Shown piece after piece: positions 21,558-30,167 of a DNA stretch of 64,000 nucleotides. This DNA comes from Rhizobiales bacterium Y(2018) (GTDB lineage: Bacteria > Pseudomonadota > Alphaproteobacteria > Rhizobiales > Aestuariivirgaceae). Where the stretch lies: contig SCPD01000014.1 of assembly GCA_005502925.1 (NCBI GenBank), positions 62,001 through 126,000 on the forward strand, given 5' to 3'. The position numbers and the translations under genes were made by a program. A model generated the notes under the pieces. That model ran no database searches, had not been told where the DNA came from, and saw nothing but the letters and a program-made list of their open reading frames with translations. How positions within the stretch are numbered: position 1 is the first letter of the stretch; each line of letters starts with the position of its first letter.

Positions 21558-22354
21558 TGGCCATATTCTCTGAACCTTTCTTCATCCGCGCCCTGATTGC
21601 GGGGCTCGGCATCGCGCTCATCGCCGGGCCGATCGGCTGTTTCATCGTGTGGCGGCGCATGGCCTATTTCGGCGAGACGCTCGCCCATGCCTCGCTGCTG
21701 GGCGTGGGCCTGGGGCTTCTGTTCGGCGTCGATCTCATTGTGGGCGTCATCGCCACGACGGTCGCCGTCGCGGTGGCGCTCTTGGCGCTCCGGTCGCAAC
21801 GCGAGCTTGCCACCGACACGCTGCTCGGCATTCTCTCACATGGAGCGCTTGCCGCCGGCATCGTGGTGGCGAGCCTTCTCACCTGGGTGCGTTTCGACCT
21901 GATGAGCCTGCTCTTCGGCGACATTCTCACCGTGTCGGCGAGCGACATTCTCTGGGTGTGGCTCGGCGGCGCCGCGATGATGGTCGGGCTCGCCTTTCTG
22001 TGGCGCGATCTTCTGGCGCTCACCGTGCATGAGGAACTGGCGACGGCCGAAGGTGTGAAGACGCAAAGAGTGGAAGTCGGCTTCGTGCTGCTCATCGCGG
22101 TCTTGATCGCGGTCGCCATGAAAATCGTCGGCATCCTGCTCATTACGGCACTCCTCATCATTCCGGCCGCCGCCGCCCGGCGCATGGTGCGCTCGCCCGA
22201 AGGCATGGCGGTTTGGGCGAGCCTTCTCGGCATGATCGCCGTGGTCGGAGGCCTCGTTCTGTCGGCGACCTTCGACTCGCCCTCGGGCCCCTCGATCGTG
22301 CTGATGGCTGCGGCGCTGTTTGTCTTGACCTTGGCGCTGCCCAAGGCCACTTAA
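21557..22354 (+). CDS. znuB: Zinc ABC transporter permease ZnuB
   Basis: A 265-residue inner-membrane protein with about eight hydrophobic helices, of the ABC-3 metal permease family. Recognisable stretches are [21 protein letters not shown] near the start and [20 protein letters not shown] in the second half. It is the partner of ZnuC, with overlapping start and stop codons. ispG follows after only 5 bases and could share the transcript, which would place an isoprenoid gene partly under zinc control. Confidence 0.94.
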   Translation: MAIFSEPFFIRALIAGLGIALIAGPIGCFIVWRRMAYFGETLAHASLLGVGLGLLFGVDLIVGVIATTVAVAVALLALRSQRELATDTLLGILSHGALAAGIVVASLLTWVRFDLMSLLFGDILTVSASDILWVWLGGAAMMVGLAFLWRDLLALTVHEELATAEGVKTQRVEVGFVLLIAVLIAVAMKIVGILLITALLIIPAAAARRMVRSPEGMAVWASLLGMIAVVGGLVLSATFDSPSGPSIVLMAAALFVLTLALPKAT

Positions 22355-22359
22355 CCTCC

Positions 22360-23577
22360 ATGCTTTTACCGCGCAGACCCTCCATCGGTGTTTCGACCGG
22401 TTCCGTCCAGATCGGCGGCGGGGCGCTCATCGTCGTCCAGTCGATGACGAATACCGACACGGCCGATATCGAAGGCACCGCCCGGCAGATCGCCGCCCTC
22501 AACCGGGCCGGGTCCGAGATCGTGCGCATCACCGTCGACCGTGAGGAGGCGGCCGCCGCGGTTCCCCATATCCGCGACAAGGTCGCGGCCAAGGGGCTCG
22601 ACGTCCCGATCGTCGGCGACTTCCACTACAACGGCCATATGCTGCTCAGCCAATATCCGGCCTGCGCCGAGGCCTTGGCCAAATACCGCATCAATCCCGG
22701 CAATGTCGGCTTCAAGGAAAAGAAGGACCGCAATTTCGGCATGATGATCGAGACGGCTTTGCGCTTCGGCAAGCCCGTCCGCATCGGCGTCAATTGGGGC
22801 TCGCTGGACCAGGCGCTGTTGACCGAGCTCATGGACCGGAACGCCAAATCGGCGGCCCCCATCGATGCGCGCGCCGTGATGCATGAGACGGTGGTGCAAT
22901 CGGGCGTGCTGTCGGCGGAACGGGCGCGCGAGCTGGGCCTCGGCGCCGACAAGATCATCATTTCCGCGAAATGTTCGGAAGTGCAGGACCTGATCGCCGT
23001 CTATCGCCTGCTCGCCAAACGCTGCGATTACGCGCTGCATCTGGGGCTCACCGAAGCGGGCATGGGCTCGAAAGGCATCGTCGCCTCGACAGCGGCGCTC
23101 TCGGTGCTGCTGCAGGAGGGCATCGGCGATACGATCCGCATTTCGCTCACCCCTGAGCCCGGCGGCGACCGTACCCGCGAGGTGACGGTGGCGCAGGAGA
23201 TCCTGCAGACCATGGGCCTGCGCTCCTTCGCGCCGATGGTCATCGCGTGCCCCGGCTGCGGCCGCACGACCTCGACCGTGTTCCAGGAACTGGCGCAGGA
23301 CATCCAGACCTATGTGCGCGACCGCATGGTCGACTGGCGGCGCGATTATCCGGGCTTCGAAACCCTGTCGCTCGCGGTCATGGGCTGCATCGTCAACGGT
23401 CCGGGTGAATCGAAACATGCCGATATCGGCATCTCGCTGCCGGGAACCGGCGAGCTGCCCTCGGCGCCCGTCTACGTCGACGGTAAGAAAGTCGCCACCT
23501 TGCGCGGTGCCGATATCGGCAAACAGTTCCAGGGCATTGTCGAGAATTACGTTAAGGAGCGTTGGGGTTCGGCGTAA
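22360..23577 (+). CDS. ispG: 4-hydroxy-3-methylbut-2-enyl diphosphate synthase IspG (GcpE)
   Basis: A 405-residue iron-sulfur enzyme that makes HMBPP in the MEP isoprenoid pathway. It has the TIM-barrel start [22 protein letters not shown] with TNTDTAD, and the 4Fe-4S ligands in CPGCGR (around residues 298 and 301) and GCIVNGPGE (near 343). Length matches the bacterial form. The start is ATG 22360, five bases after znuB; a GTG-type start further up would lie inside znuB. Another isoprenoid gene, a polyprenyl synthase, lies 1.2 kb downstream on the opposite strand. Confidence 0.96.
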   Translation: MLLPRRPSIGVSTGSVQIGGGALIVVQSMTNTDTADIEGTARQIAALNRAGSEIVRITVDREEAAAAVPHIRDKVAAKGLDVPIVGDFHYNGHMLLSQYPACAEALAKYRINPGNVGFKEKKDRNFGMMIETALRFGKPVRIGVNWGSLDQALLTELMDRNAKSAAPIDARAVMHETVVQSGVLSAERARELGLGADKIIISAKCSEVQDLIAVYRLLAKRCDYALHLGLTEAGMGSKGIVASTAALSVLLQEGIGDTIRISLTPEPGGDRTREVTVAQEILQTMGLRSFAPMVIACPGCGRTTSTVFQELAQDIQTYVRDRMVDWRRDYPGFETLSLAVMGCIVNGPGESKHADIGISLPGTGELPSAPVYVDGKKVATLRGADIGKQFQGIVENYVKERWGSA

Positions 23578-23612
23578 ATCGTCGCCTGAAGGCAAATTGG
23601 CGATTGAACTTT

Positions 23613-23627
23613 GTTCCTGGATTGTTC
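23613..23627 (+). promoter_or_regulatory. Candidate LexA (SOS) box
   Basis: GTTC at 23613-23616 and GTTC at 23624-23627 are separated by exactly 7 bases, the alphaproteobacterial LexA pattern GTTC-N7-GTTC. Flanking bases (TTTGTTC ... TTGTTCT) also agree with rhizobial SOS boxes. It lies in the ispG-to-small-ORF gap, 40 bases before the ATG at 23668. Confidence 0.65.
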
Positions 23628-23667
23628 TATGATCCCGCTTCTCCGATCATCGTGAAGCGAGGCCCTC

Positions 23668-23883
23668 ATGACCCGTCCTTTCAGCTTTTCCGACCGCCAG
23701 CATTTCGTGCAATGCCTGGCCATCGTGCGCAATCTTTCGATCGCCTGTGCACGCGGCGAACGCCCGGATTCGGAACTCGGCAAACGCTGCGATATGCTGG
23801 TGACATCGGTCGATGATGTTATGGGTGAGCTCGTCGGCGATTCCGCTTATTTCCACGTCCAGGACGGGGCCAATCGAGCATAG
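23668..23883 (+). CDS. Small protein of unknown function, possible SOS gene
   Basis: A 71-residue acidic-to-neutral soluble protein with no signal peptide, membrane segment or motif I recognise. It contains two Cys (CLAIVRNLSIAC) and a predicted helical N-terminus and middle. GAGG lies about 9 bases before the ATG. A candidate LexA box is 40 bases upstream and the aldo/keto reductase gene begins 8 bases after its stop, so the two may form a damage-inducible pair. The protein could be a regulator or cell-division inhibitor, but nothing in the sequence proves this. Confidence 0.65.
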   Translation: MTRPFSFSDRQHFVQCLAIVRNLSIACARGERPDSELGKRCDMLVTSVDDVMGELVGDSAYFHVQDGANRA

Positions 23884-23891
23884 AGGCAGGC

Positions 23892-24737
23892 ATGCAGAAA
23901 AGACGATTCGGCGCGGCCGGTGGTGACGTCGCGGTCATCGGCCAGGGCAGCTGGTATATCGAGCATGCGGCGCGCGCCGATGCCATCGCGGCGCTCAGGC
24001 GCGGCGTCGATCTCGGTCTGACGCATATCGACACGGCCGAGATGTATGGCTCGGGCGAAGCCGAGACGATCATCGGCGAGGCGTTGAAAGGGCGGCGCGA
24101 GGAGATCTTCATCGTCTCCAAGGTGCTGCCCAGCAATGCGTCCAAGGCCGGCACGATACGCGCCTGCGAAGCGTCCTTGAAACGGCTCGGCACTGACCGG
24201 CTCGATTGCTATCTGCTGCATTGGCGTGGGCAATTTCCGCTCGCCGAAACTTTCGCGGCCTTCGAGGAGCTGAAGCGGGACGGCAAGATCCTTTCCTGGG
24301 GCGTCAGCAATTTCGACGAGGACGACCTCGCCGAGGCCTTATCCGTCGCAGGATCCGGCAAGATCGCCTGCAACCAGGTGCTCTATCATCTCGAAGAGCG
24401 CGCCATCGAGCATGCGGTCATCCCGTGGTGTGAAAAGCACGATGTCGCCGTCGTCGCTTATAGTCCCTTCGGCCATTCGGGTTTTCCAGATGCGGCAGGC
24501 AAAGGCGGCAAGGTCCTGGCCGACATCGCCAAGACACAGGGCGCCAGCCCGCGCCAGGTGGCGCTCGCTTTCCTGACACGCAGGCCGTCGCTTTTCGCCA
24601 TTCCGAAAGCCGCGAAGCTCACGCATGTCGAAGACAATGCGAAAGCGGGCGATCTCGTTCTGAACGCTGCCGATATCAAGCGCCTCGATGATGTCTTTCC
24701 GCTCGGCCGCAAGCCGCGCGGGTTGCCGATGATCTGA
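23892..24737 (+). CDS. Aldo/keto reductase
   Basis: A 281-residue NADPH-dependent oxidoreductase of TIM-barrel fold. The catalytic tetrad is visible as Asp and Tyr in HIDTAEMYGSGEAE (about 48 and 53), Lys in IVSKVLP (about 78) and His in YLLHWRG (about 110). The C-terminal coenzyme segment reads FAIPKAAKLTHVEDN. The substrate is unknown. It directly follows the small ORF with the SOS box, and its stop codon abuts that of the convergent polyprenyl synthase gene with no spacer. Confidence 0.9.
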   Translation: MQKRRFGAAGGDVAVIGQGSWYIEHAARADAIAALRRGVDLGLTHIDTAEMYGSGEAETIIGEALKGRREEIFIVSKVLPSNASKAGTIRACEASLKRLGTDRLDCYLLHWRGQFPLAETFAAFEELKRDGKILSWGVSNFDEDDLAEALSVAGSGKIACNQVLYHLEERAIEHAVIPWCEKHDVAVVAYSPFGHSGFPDAAGKGGKVLADIAKTQGASPRQVALAFLTRRPSLFAIPKAAKLTHVEDNAKAGDLVLNAADIKRLDDVFPLGRKPRGLPMI

Positions 24738-25643
24738 TTACTTTCTCCGGCTCACGACGTAATCGGCGGCGGCGATGAAGATTTCCGCTTTGGCGCCGAA
24801 CAGCGCCATCGCGTCTTTCGCTTCGCGCACCAGCTTGCCCGCTTCGGCCTTGGCGCCGTCGAGGCCCAGGAGATCGACATAGGTCGCCTTGCCCGCGACC
24901 TTGTCCTTGCCGGCGGTCTTGCCGAGCGTGGCGCTCGAGGCCTCGACATCGAGAATGTCATCGGCGATCTGGAAAGCGAGGCCGATGCGGTCGGCATAGA
25001 GGGCAAGTGCGGCGCGCTCTTTCGCGCCGGCCTTGCCCAGGATGGCGCCGGCGTTCAGAGAGAAGCGGAAGAGGGCGCCGGTCTTCATCGCCTGCAAAGT
25101 GATGATGCGGCCGAGATCGGCGACCTTCTCGCTTTCGGCCTGAAGGTCGAGCATCTGGCCGCCGGCCATGCCGTCCTTGCCGGCCGCCTGCGCCAGCGCG
25201 GCGATGAGCTCGCCGCGTATCGCGGCGTCGGGATGCGTCGCTTCGTTGCTCAGGACCTCGAAAGCGAAAGTGAGAAGGGCATCGCCGGCGAGGATCGCGG
25301 TCGCTTCGTCGAAGGCCTTGTGCACGGTCGGGCGACCGCGGCGCAGATCGTCATCGTCCATCGCCGGCAAATCGTCATGGACGAGCGAATAACAATGCAC
25401 GCATTCGATCGCCGCGCCCGCCTGCAAAGCGTGGATATGCTGGACGTCGAAAAGCCGGGCGCTCTCGGCCACGAAAAAAGGCCTGATCCGCTTGCCCGGC
25501 GCCAGCAGGGCATAACGCATCGCCTCGATAAGGCGCGGCGCCCTGGCGTTCTCAACCGGCAGCAAGTGATCGAGATGACCCGCGATCGTCCCGGCAAAGG
25601 CGGAGAGATACGGTTCGAATTGGGTTTGCGGGCTTGACGCCAA
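24738..25643 (-). CDS. ispA: Short-chain polyprenyl diphosphate synthase (farnesyl-diphosphate-synthase type)
   Basis: A 301-residue prenyltransferase that condenses isopentenyl diphosphate with allylic diphosphates. The first Asp-rich motif is DDLPAMDDDDLRRG (about residues 89-102), the second DDILD (about 227). The residues just before the first motif, CYSLVHDD, lack the bulky aromatic pairs of longer-chain blockers and fit a C15 (or C20) product. Translation appears to start at TTG 25643, with AGGA 8 bases upstream on this strand. It is convergent with the aldo/keto reductase gene and divergent from mtgA. Confidence 0.9.
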   Translation of the reverse strand: MASSPQTQFEPYLSAFAGTIAGHLDHLLPVENARAPRLIEAMRYALLAPGKRIRPFFVAESARLFDVQHIHALQAGAAIECVHCYSLVHDDLPAMDDDDLRRGRPTVHKAFDEATAILAGDALLTFAFEVLSNEATHPDAAIRGELIAALAQAAGKDGMAGGQMLDLQAESEKVADLGRIITLQAMKTGALFRFSLNAGAILGKAGAKERAALALYADRIGLAFQIADDILDVEASSATLGKTAGKDKVAGKATYVDLLGLDGAKAEAGKLVREAKDAMALFGAKAEIFIAAADYVVSRRK

Positions 25644-25738
25644 GGCCGTGATCCTGTGCTAGTTTCGGGCAAGGTCTAAAGAGAAGGACAGGGAAACTCA
25701 ACCTATGGGGAGCTGCCGGCCATTGCACAGGTCCCGCG

Positions 25739-26560
25739 ATGACTGATATCGGGGTCAGGCGGCGGGCGCTCCTCCTGAGGCGTGAGGCCCGGCCGGCGGA
25801 CGGCACAGACGCCGAAATAAGCGACGAGACCCCATCCGTGCCCCGAAAGACCTGGCGCATCAGCGCCTTTCTCAAGCGCTTCGATCCCTGGCCGCGCCGC
25901 ATCGCCACGGTGGCCATGATCGTCGCGCTGTGGCCGGTCGTGATGACCTTCGTCTATGCCGTGCTGCCGCCGCCCGCCTCCAATCTGATGATCACCCGGC
26001 TCTTCGGCGGCAATGGCATCTCCTATGACTGGGTGAGCCTCGACAATATCTCGCCGCATCTGCCACGCGCCGTGGTCTCTTCGGAAGACGCCCGCTTCTG
26101 CTCGCATAATGGGGTCGATTGGATCGAATTCGGCGACGTGCTGGACGAGGCGACCGATGGTGATGGGGAAGGCCCGGTCCGCGGCGCCAGCACCATTTCC
26201 ATGCAAACTGCCAAGAACCTCTTCCTATGGGACGGCCGCAGCCCGGTCCGCAAAGCGCTGGAACTGCCGCTCGCTTATTGGATGGATCTGATCTGGACGA
26301 AGCGCCGGATGATCGAGATCTATCTCAATATCGTGGAATGGGCGCCCGGGGTTTACGGGGCGGAAGCCGCTGCGCAATATCATTTCAAGAAGCCGGCCGC
26401 CAAATTGTCTAAACGGGAAGCGGCTCTGCTGGCCGCCGTCCTGCCCAATCCGATCAAACGGAACGCCGGAAAGCCGTCCAAACGGGTCAACCGCATCGCC
26501 CAGCGGATCATGGCCCGGATGAACATGATCGGCCCCTATGTGACTTGCCTCGGGCTCTGA
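25739..26560 (+). CDS. mtgA: Monofunctional peptidoglycan glycosyltransferase MtgA
   Basis: A 273-residue family GT51 enzyme that polymerises lipid II without a transpeptidase domain. A cytoplasmic N-terminus of about 50 residues is followed by one transmembrane helix (about 54-76). The catalytic Glu is in VSSEDARFCSHNGVDW (about residue 117), followed by RGASTISMQTAKNLFLW and KRRMIEIYLNIVEWAPGVYG, all diagnostic. The ATG at 25739 is used; the 5' region is shared with the divergent polyprenyl synthase gene. Confidence 0.94.
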   Translation: MTDIGVRRRALLLRREARPADGTDAEISDETPSVPRKTWRISAFLKRFDPWPRRIATVAMIVALWPVVMTFVYAVLPPPASNLMITRLFGGNGISYDWVSLDNISPHLPRAVVSSEDARFCSHNGVDWIEFGDVLDEATDGDGEGPVRGASTISMQTAKNLFLWDGRSPVRKALELPLAYWMDLIWTKRRMIEIYLNIVEWAPGVYGAEAAAQYHFKKPAAKLSKREAALLAAVLPNPIKRNAGKPSKRVNRIAQRIMARMNMIGPYVTCLGL

Positions 26561-26585
26561 AGCCCGCTATAAGCCGCCCAGATTT

Positions 26586-26621
26586 GGCGCCCCGGCCCGG
26601 CCGGGCTTGCGCCTTTTGTTT
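26586..26621 (+). terminator. Terminator-like hairpin between mtgA and rpmF
   Basis: GGCGC (26586-26590) pairs with GCGCC (26609-26613), enclosing the internal palindrome GCCCGGCCGGGC, and is followed by TTTTGTTT (26614-26621). It would end mtgA transcription but also sits just before the rpmF ribosome-binding site (GGAG, about 26624), so it may act as an rpmF attenuator. Confidence 0.6.
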
Positions 26622-26635
26622 GATGGAGAGTTTCA

Positions 26636-26821
26636 ATGGCCGTTCCACGCAAGAAAATGTCCCGCAGCCGGATCGGCATGCGCCGCTCGGGCCACAAGCT
26701 GCAGACCGTCACCTGGATCGAAGACAAGAAGTCCGGTGAGCTGCGCCGTCCGCATCATGTCGATCTCAAGACCGGCATGTATAAGGGCCGCCAGATTCTG
26801 GAACCCAAGAGCGATTTCTGA
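26636..26821 (+). CDS. rpmF: 50S ribosomal protein L32
   Basis: A 61-residue basic protein of normal L32 length for alphaproteobacteria. The signature [19 protein letters not shown] opens it. It lacks the Cys pairs of zinc-binding L32, as in other alphaproteobacterial versions. GGAG is about 9 bases upstream of the ATG. It lies alone between hairpins at 26586-26621 and 26878-26897, so it is probably a single-gene transcript or a read-through product of mtgA. Confidence 0.96.
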   Translation: MAVPRKKMSRSRIGMRRSGHKLQTVTWIEDKKSGELRRPHHVDLKTGMYKGRQILEPKSDF

Positions 26822-26877
26822 TCGCTCACGCTCAAGGTTTGTCGAGCGGGTTCTGAGGGGAATTCGTTCAAAGCGGG

Positions 26878-26897
26878 GGCCGGCGCTTGCGCCGGCC
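26878..26897 (+). terminator. Strong GC hairpin downstream of rpmF
   Basis: GGCCGGCGC (26878-26886) and GCGCCGGCC (26889-26897) are perfect complements; the innermost pairs must open to form the loop. TTAGCCTTT follows, a weak T tract. It is placed where the rpmF transcript should end. Confidence 0.5.
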
Positions 26898-26977
26898 TTA
26901 GCCTTTGGGGCATGCCTCATCCGGATTTCTTGACGATGTCGCCGTGAAGCTCGACATCGGCACCCAAGAGAGGCCCG

Positions 26978-27598
26978 ATGATGAAGCTCTATTACCAGAC
27001 CCATTCACCCTATGCGCGCAAGGCGCTGGTCTTCGCCTATGAGGCGGGGCTCAAGGGTCGAATCGAGGTCATCCATCACGAGACCAGCCCGACACGCCGC
27101 AACGCCACGGTCTTCGCGGAAAATCCGCTCGGCAAGGTGCCGGTCCTCATCCGGCCCGGTCTCGAGCCGATCTTCGATTCGGATGTCATCTGCGCCTATC
27201 TCGACACGCTGGCGCCGGACCGCCGGCTGATTCCCCAAGCGGGCGAGGCGCGCTGGGACGCGTTGCGCCTCCAGGCGGTGGCGCAGGGCCTCTGCGATGC
27301 CGGCATTGCGCTGCGCTGGGAAACGGTGCGCCGCCCGCCGGAACTGCGCTACGCGGCGTTGCGCGACGGCTACACCGAGAAGCTCATCGCCAGCTATGAC
27401 TGGCTCGAAACGGCGCTCGACATGTCGGGTCCTCTCCATGTCGGCCATATTGCGCTGGCGACCGCGCTCGACTGGATCCTGTTCCGCGATCTGCCGTCCT
27501 TCCGGGAGGGCCGGCCGCGGCTTTCCGACTGGTTTGACGCCTTCGTCAAAAGGCCCTCCATGCAGGCGACGCCGCTTGCGGGAGAAACCCAGGATTAG
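26978..27598 (+). CDS. Glutathione S-transferase family protein
   Basis: A 206-residue protein with the thioredoxin-fold N-terminal domain (YYQTHSPYARKALVFAYEAG, then NPLGKVPVLI with the cis-Pro, and FDSDVICAYLD) and an all-helical C-terminal domain. The Ser in THSPYARK is the usual activating residue. The family conjugates glutathione to or reduces small electrophiles; the substrate is unknown. Two adjacent ATGs (26978 and 26981) are equally usable. No operon partner is evident. Confidence 0.88.
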   Translation: MMKLYYQTHSPYARKALVFAYEAGLKGRIEVIHHETSPTRRNATVFAENPLGKVPVLIRPGLEPIFDSDVICAYLDTLAPDRRLIPQAGEARWDALRLQAVAQGLCDAGIALRWETVRRPPELRYAALRDGYTEKLIASYDWLETALDMSGPLHVGHIALATALDWILFRDLPSFREGRPRLSDWFDAFVKRPSMQATPLAGETQD

Positions 27599-27681
27599 CC
27601 GTTAACCATCCCACCAAAGGGAAGCTTAGGCATTGGCCCTTACCTTGCGCCCAGACTGAAAGGCGAAGGCGCTGGGGCGGA

Positions 27682-29028
27682 ATGGATCGGTTGTTGAAAT
27701 TGATGCCGTCGGCTTTGCGACGGCAGACCGAGACGCTGCTCACCGGCAGCGGCGAAGGCGCACGCTCGGGCCGCGGCGCCCTGACCGCCTTCGCCATCCG
27801 CATCGTTTCGGCCTTGCTCGCCTTTGTCAGCCAGATCCTGCTCGCCCGCTGGATGGGCGCCTTCGAGTTCGGGGTCTTCTCCTATAGCTGGGTGTGGGTG
27901 CTGGTGCTGGGCTCCCTGGTATCGATCGGCTTCGCGACCTCGGTGATCCGCTTCCTGCCCGAATATCGCGAGCAGGGAAGATGGGATCTCTTCCACGGCT
28001 TCCTGCGGGCCGGACGCGTGATCGTCATCCTGCTCGGCGCCGTCATCGCCGCTTTGACCGTGCTCTTCATCGAAGATTGGAATGGTATCCTCGAGCCCGT
28101 CTATGTCATCCCCTTGTGCATCGCGCTGCTGAGCCTGCCCGCTTATGGCCTCACCGATTTCCAGGACGGCGTCGGGCGCGCGCAAGGCTGGATCGATCTG
28201 GCGCTCATTCCGCCCTATATCGTGCGGCCGCTTCTGCTCTTCGCCTTCATCGGCATCTTCTATTGGGCGGCGCGTCCGCCTGATGCCGCAACGGCGGCGC
28301 TGGCGCTGGTCTTCGCCTGCTGGGTGACCGCCATCGTGCAGTATCTCGCTCTGCGGCGACGCCTCAAGCTGGCGGCGCCCAAAGCGCCATCCAGTCTCGC
28401 GCTCAGGATGTGGATACGCACGTCGCTGCCGCTCTTCATGATCGACGGCTTCACGCTCTTCATCCTCAATCTCGACGTGCTGCTGCTCGAATATCTGCGG
28501 GTGCCGCCCGACCGGATCGGCATCTATTACGCGGCGCTGAAAACGATCTCGCTCATCGCCTTCGTGCATTTCTCGATCAGCGCGGTGGCGATGCCGCGTT
28601 TCGCCGCTCTCCATGCGCGGGGCGAGCTGGCGGAGCTGCGCGCCTTCCTCGCCCGCATGCAGGCCTGGTCCTTCTGGCCCTCGCTGCTGGGTGCCGCCTT
28701 CCTGCTCATTCTCGGGAAGCCGCTGCTCTGGCTCTTCGGGCCTGACTTCATGGCGGCTTATCCGGTGATGTTCATCCTGGCCGTCGGCCTGCTCATCCGC
28801 GCCTATGCCGGTCCGGCGCAGAACTTGCTTGCCGTCTCCGGACATCAGGACAAAGCGGCAATGATCTTATTCGCAACACTTCTGCTCAATGGCGGTCTGG
28901 GGCTGGCGCTCATCCCGCGATGGGGCATCGAGGGCGCCGCGGTCGCCATCTCCGCCGCCTTCGCCTGCGAAGCCATCGCCACCCTTATCCTTACGAGACG
29001 TCTTTTCCCCGCTGTGATACGGCCATGA
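27682..29028 (+). CDS. Oligosaccharide flippase family (Wzx/MATE-like) membrane protein
   Basis: A 448-residue integral membrane protein with about 12 hydrophobic helices and the N-terminal pattern LLARWMGAFEFGVFSYSWVW found in polysaccharide flippases (Wzx/RfbX group), which move lipid-linked sugars across the inner membrane. It starts a tight three-gene run: its stop overlaps the start of the GNAT gene (ATGA), which overlaps the cupin-like gene. No glycosyltransferase is adjacent, so the polymer is unknown. Confidence 0.85.
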   Translation: MDRLLKLMPSALRRQTETLLTGSGEGARSGRGALTAFAIRIVSALLAFVSQILLARWMGAFEFGVFSYSWVWVLVLGSLVSIGFATSVIRFLPEYREQGRWDLFHGFLRAGRVIVILLGAVIAALTVLFIEDWNGILEPVYVIPLCIALLSLPAYGLTDFQDGVGRAQGWIDLALIPPYIVRPLLLFAFIGIFYWAARPPDAATAALALVFACWVTAIVQYLALRRRLKLAAPKAPSSLALRMWIRTSLPLFMIDGFTLFILNLDVLLLEYLRVPPDRIGIYYAALKTISLIAFVHFSISAVAMPRFAALHARGELAELRAFLARMQAWSFWPSLLGAAFLLILGKPLLWLFGPDFMAAYPVMFILAVGLLIRAYAGPAQNLLAVSGHQDKAAMILFATLLLNGGLGLALIPRWGIEGAAVAISAAFACEAIATLILTRRLFPAVIRP

Positions 29029-30167
29029 ATATGATGGCGGTGATGCCGAGAGTGGAAACCCTCAGGGTGGAGAAACTCACCAAGCCGGCGGAGATCGACG
29101 GACTCTCGGCGGCTTGGCGGGCGCTTGGCGCCAAGAGCTTCGCGCCGGCCGGCTCTTTCCTGCAGTCTTGGTTAGCCCCGGCGCTTGAGGCCTATGGACC
29201 GAAGCACCCCGCCGAATTACTGGCGATGTGGCGCGGCAGCGAGCTCCATGGCCTGTTTGCCCTTCAACCCGGCGGCGGCCTCCTCAAGCGGGCCTGGGTC
29301 TCGCCTTTGAGCTTCTCCGGCACCCCGCTGATCGCCGCGGATGACCCTGCTTCGGTACTTAAGGCCTTTCTCGGCGCCCAGCGTGGCCGCGCCCTTCAGC
29401 TGCGCGCCATCCCGGCCTCCGGCCCATTTTGGGACATGCTGGTCGCCTCCGTTGCGGCAGCGGGTGGGGCCATCGAGATCCTGAACCGCTGGGAACGGGC
29501 GGCGCTTGCGGCACAGCCGAGCTTCGAAGCCTGGTTCTCGGGCAATTTCGAGCGCAAGCGGCGCAAGGAATATCGCCGGTTGCGGTCCAGGCTCGGCGAG
29601 GAGGGCAGGCTCGAGAGCCTTGCCTGGGCGCCGGGCGACCCGGTCGATCCCTGGGTGGACGAGCTGATCGCGCTCGAGGCGCTGGGCTGGAAAGGCCGGC
29701 GCGGCACGGCTCTTGCTACCGATGCCGTCATGGCAAAGGCATTCCGTGAAGCGCTGCATCTTCTGGCCAGTGAGGGTAGCCTCCGGTTCTGGAAGATCGC
29801 CTTCAACGGCAAGCCGATCGCCATGATGTCGGGTATCGTCAAAGGCGAACAAGGCTGGCTCGGCAAGATCGCCTATGACGAGAGCTTCGCGCGCTATTCG
29901 CCGGGGGTCATGCTGATCCTCGATGCGACCGAAACACTGATCGACAAGGAGCGTCTGGTGCTCGTCGATTCCTGCGCCATTCCCGGCCATCCGATGATCA
30001 GCAATATCTGGCGCGACCGCATCGCGCTTTGCGATGTGATGATCCGCGGTCCCGGACTGCCGGCGCCGGCGTTCCGGCTGCTGGTCGAAGCCGAGAAGGC
30101 GCGTGTCGCGGCGCGCGCCATGGCCAAGAGCTTGTTCTATCGCGTTATGAGGAGAAAAGAATCATGA
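29025..30167 (+). CDS. GNAT-family acyltransferase (CelD/BcsL/FemAB-like)
   Basis: A 380-residue protein of the long GNAT (CelD/BcsL) type often found in extracellular-polysaccharide loci. Around residues 175-195 it has a basic patch, FERKRRKEYRRLRSRLGEEG, and later the acyl-CoA-fold strands SLRFWKIAFNGKPIAMMSG and YDESFARYSPGVMLILDA. The start at ATG 29025 overlaps the flippase stop; upstream in-frame codons lie inside the flippase gene. Function is inferred as acylation of a sugar or lipid intermediate exported by the neighbouring flippase. Confidence 0.8.
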   Translation: MNMMAVMPRVETLRVEKLTKPAEIDGLSAAWRALGAKSFAPAGSFLQSWLAPALEAYGPKHPAELLAMWRGSELHGLFALQPGGGLLKRAWVSPLSFSGTPLIAADDPASVLKAFLGAQRGRALQLRAIPASGPFWDMLVASVAAAGGAIEILNRWERAALAAQPSFEAWFSGNFERKRRKEYRRLRSRLGEEGRLESLAWAPGDPVDPWVDELIALEALGWKGRRGTALATDAVMAKAFREALHLLASEGSLRFWKIAFNGKPIAMMSGIVKGEQGWLGKIAYDESFARYSPGVMLILDATETLIDKERLVLVDSCAIPGHPMISNIWRDRIALCDVMIRGPGLPAPAFRLLVEAEKARVAARAMAKSLFYRVMRRKES

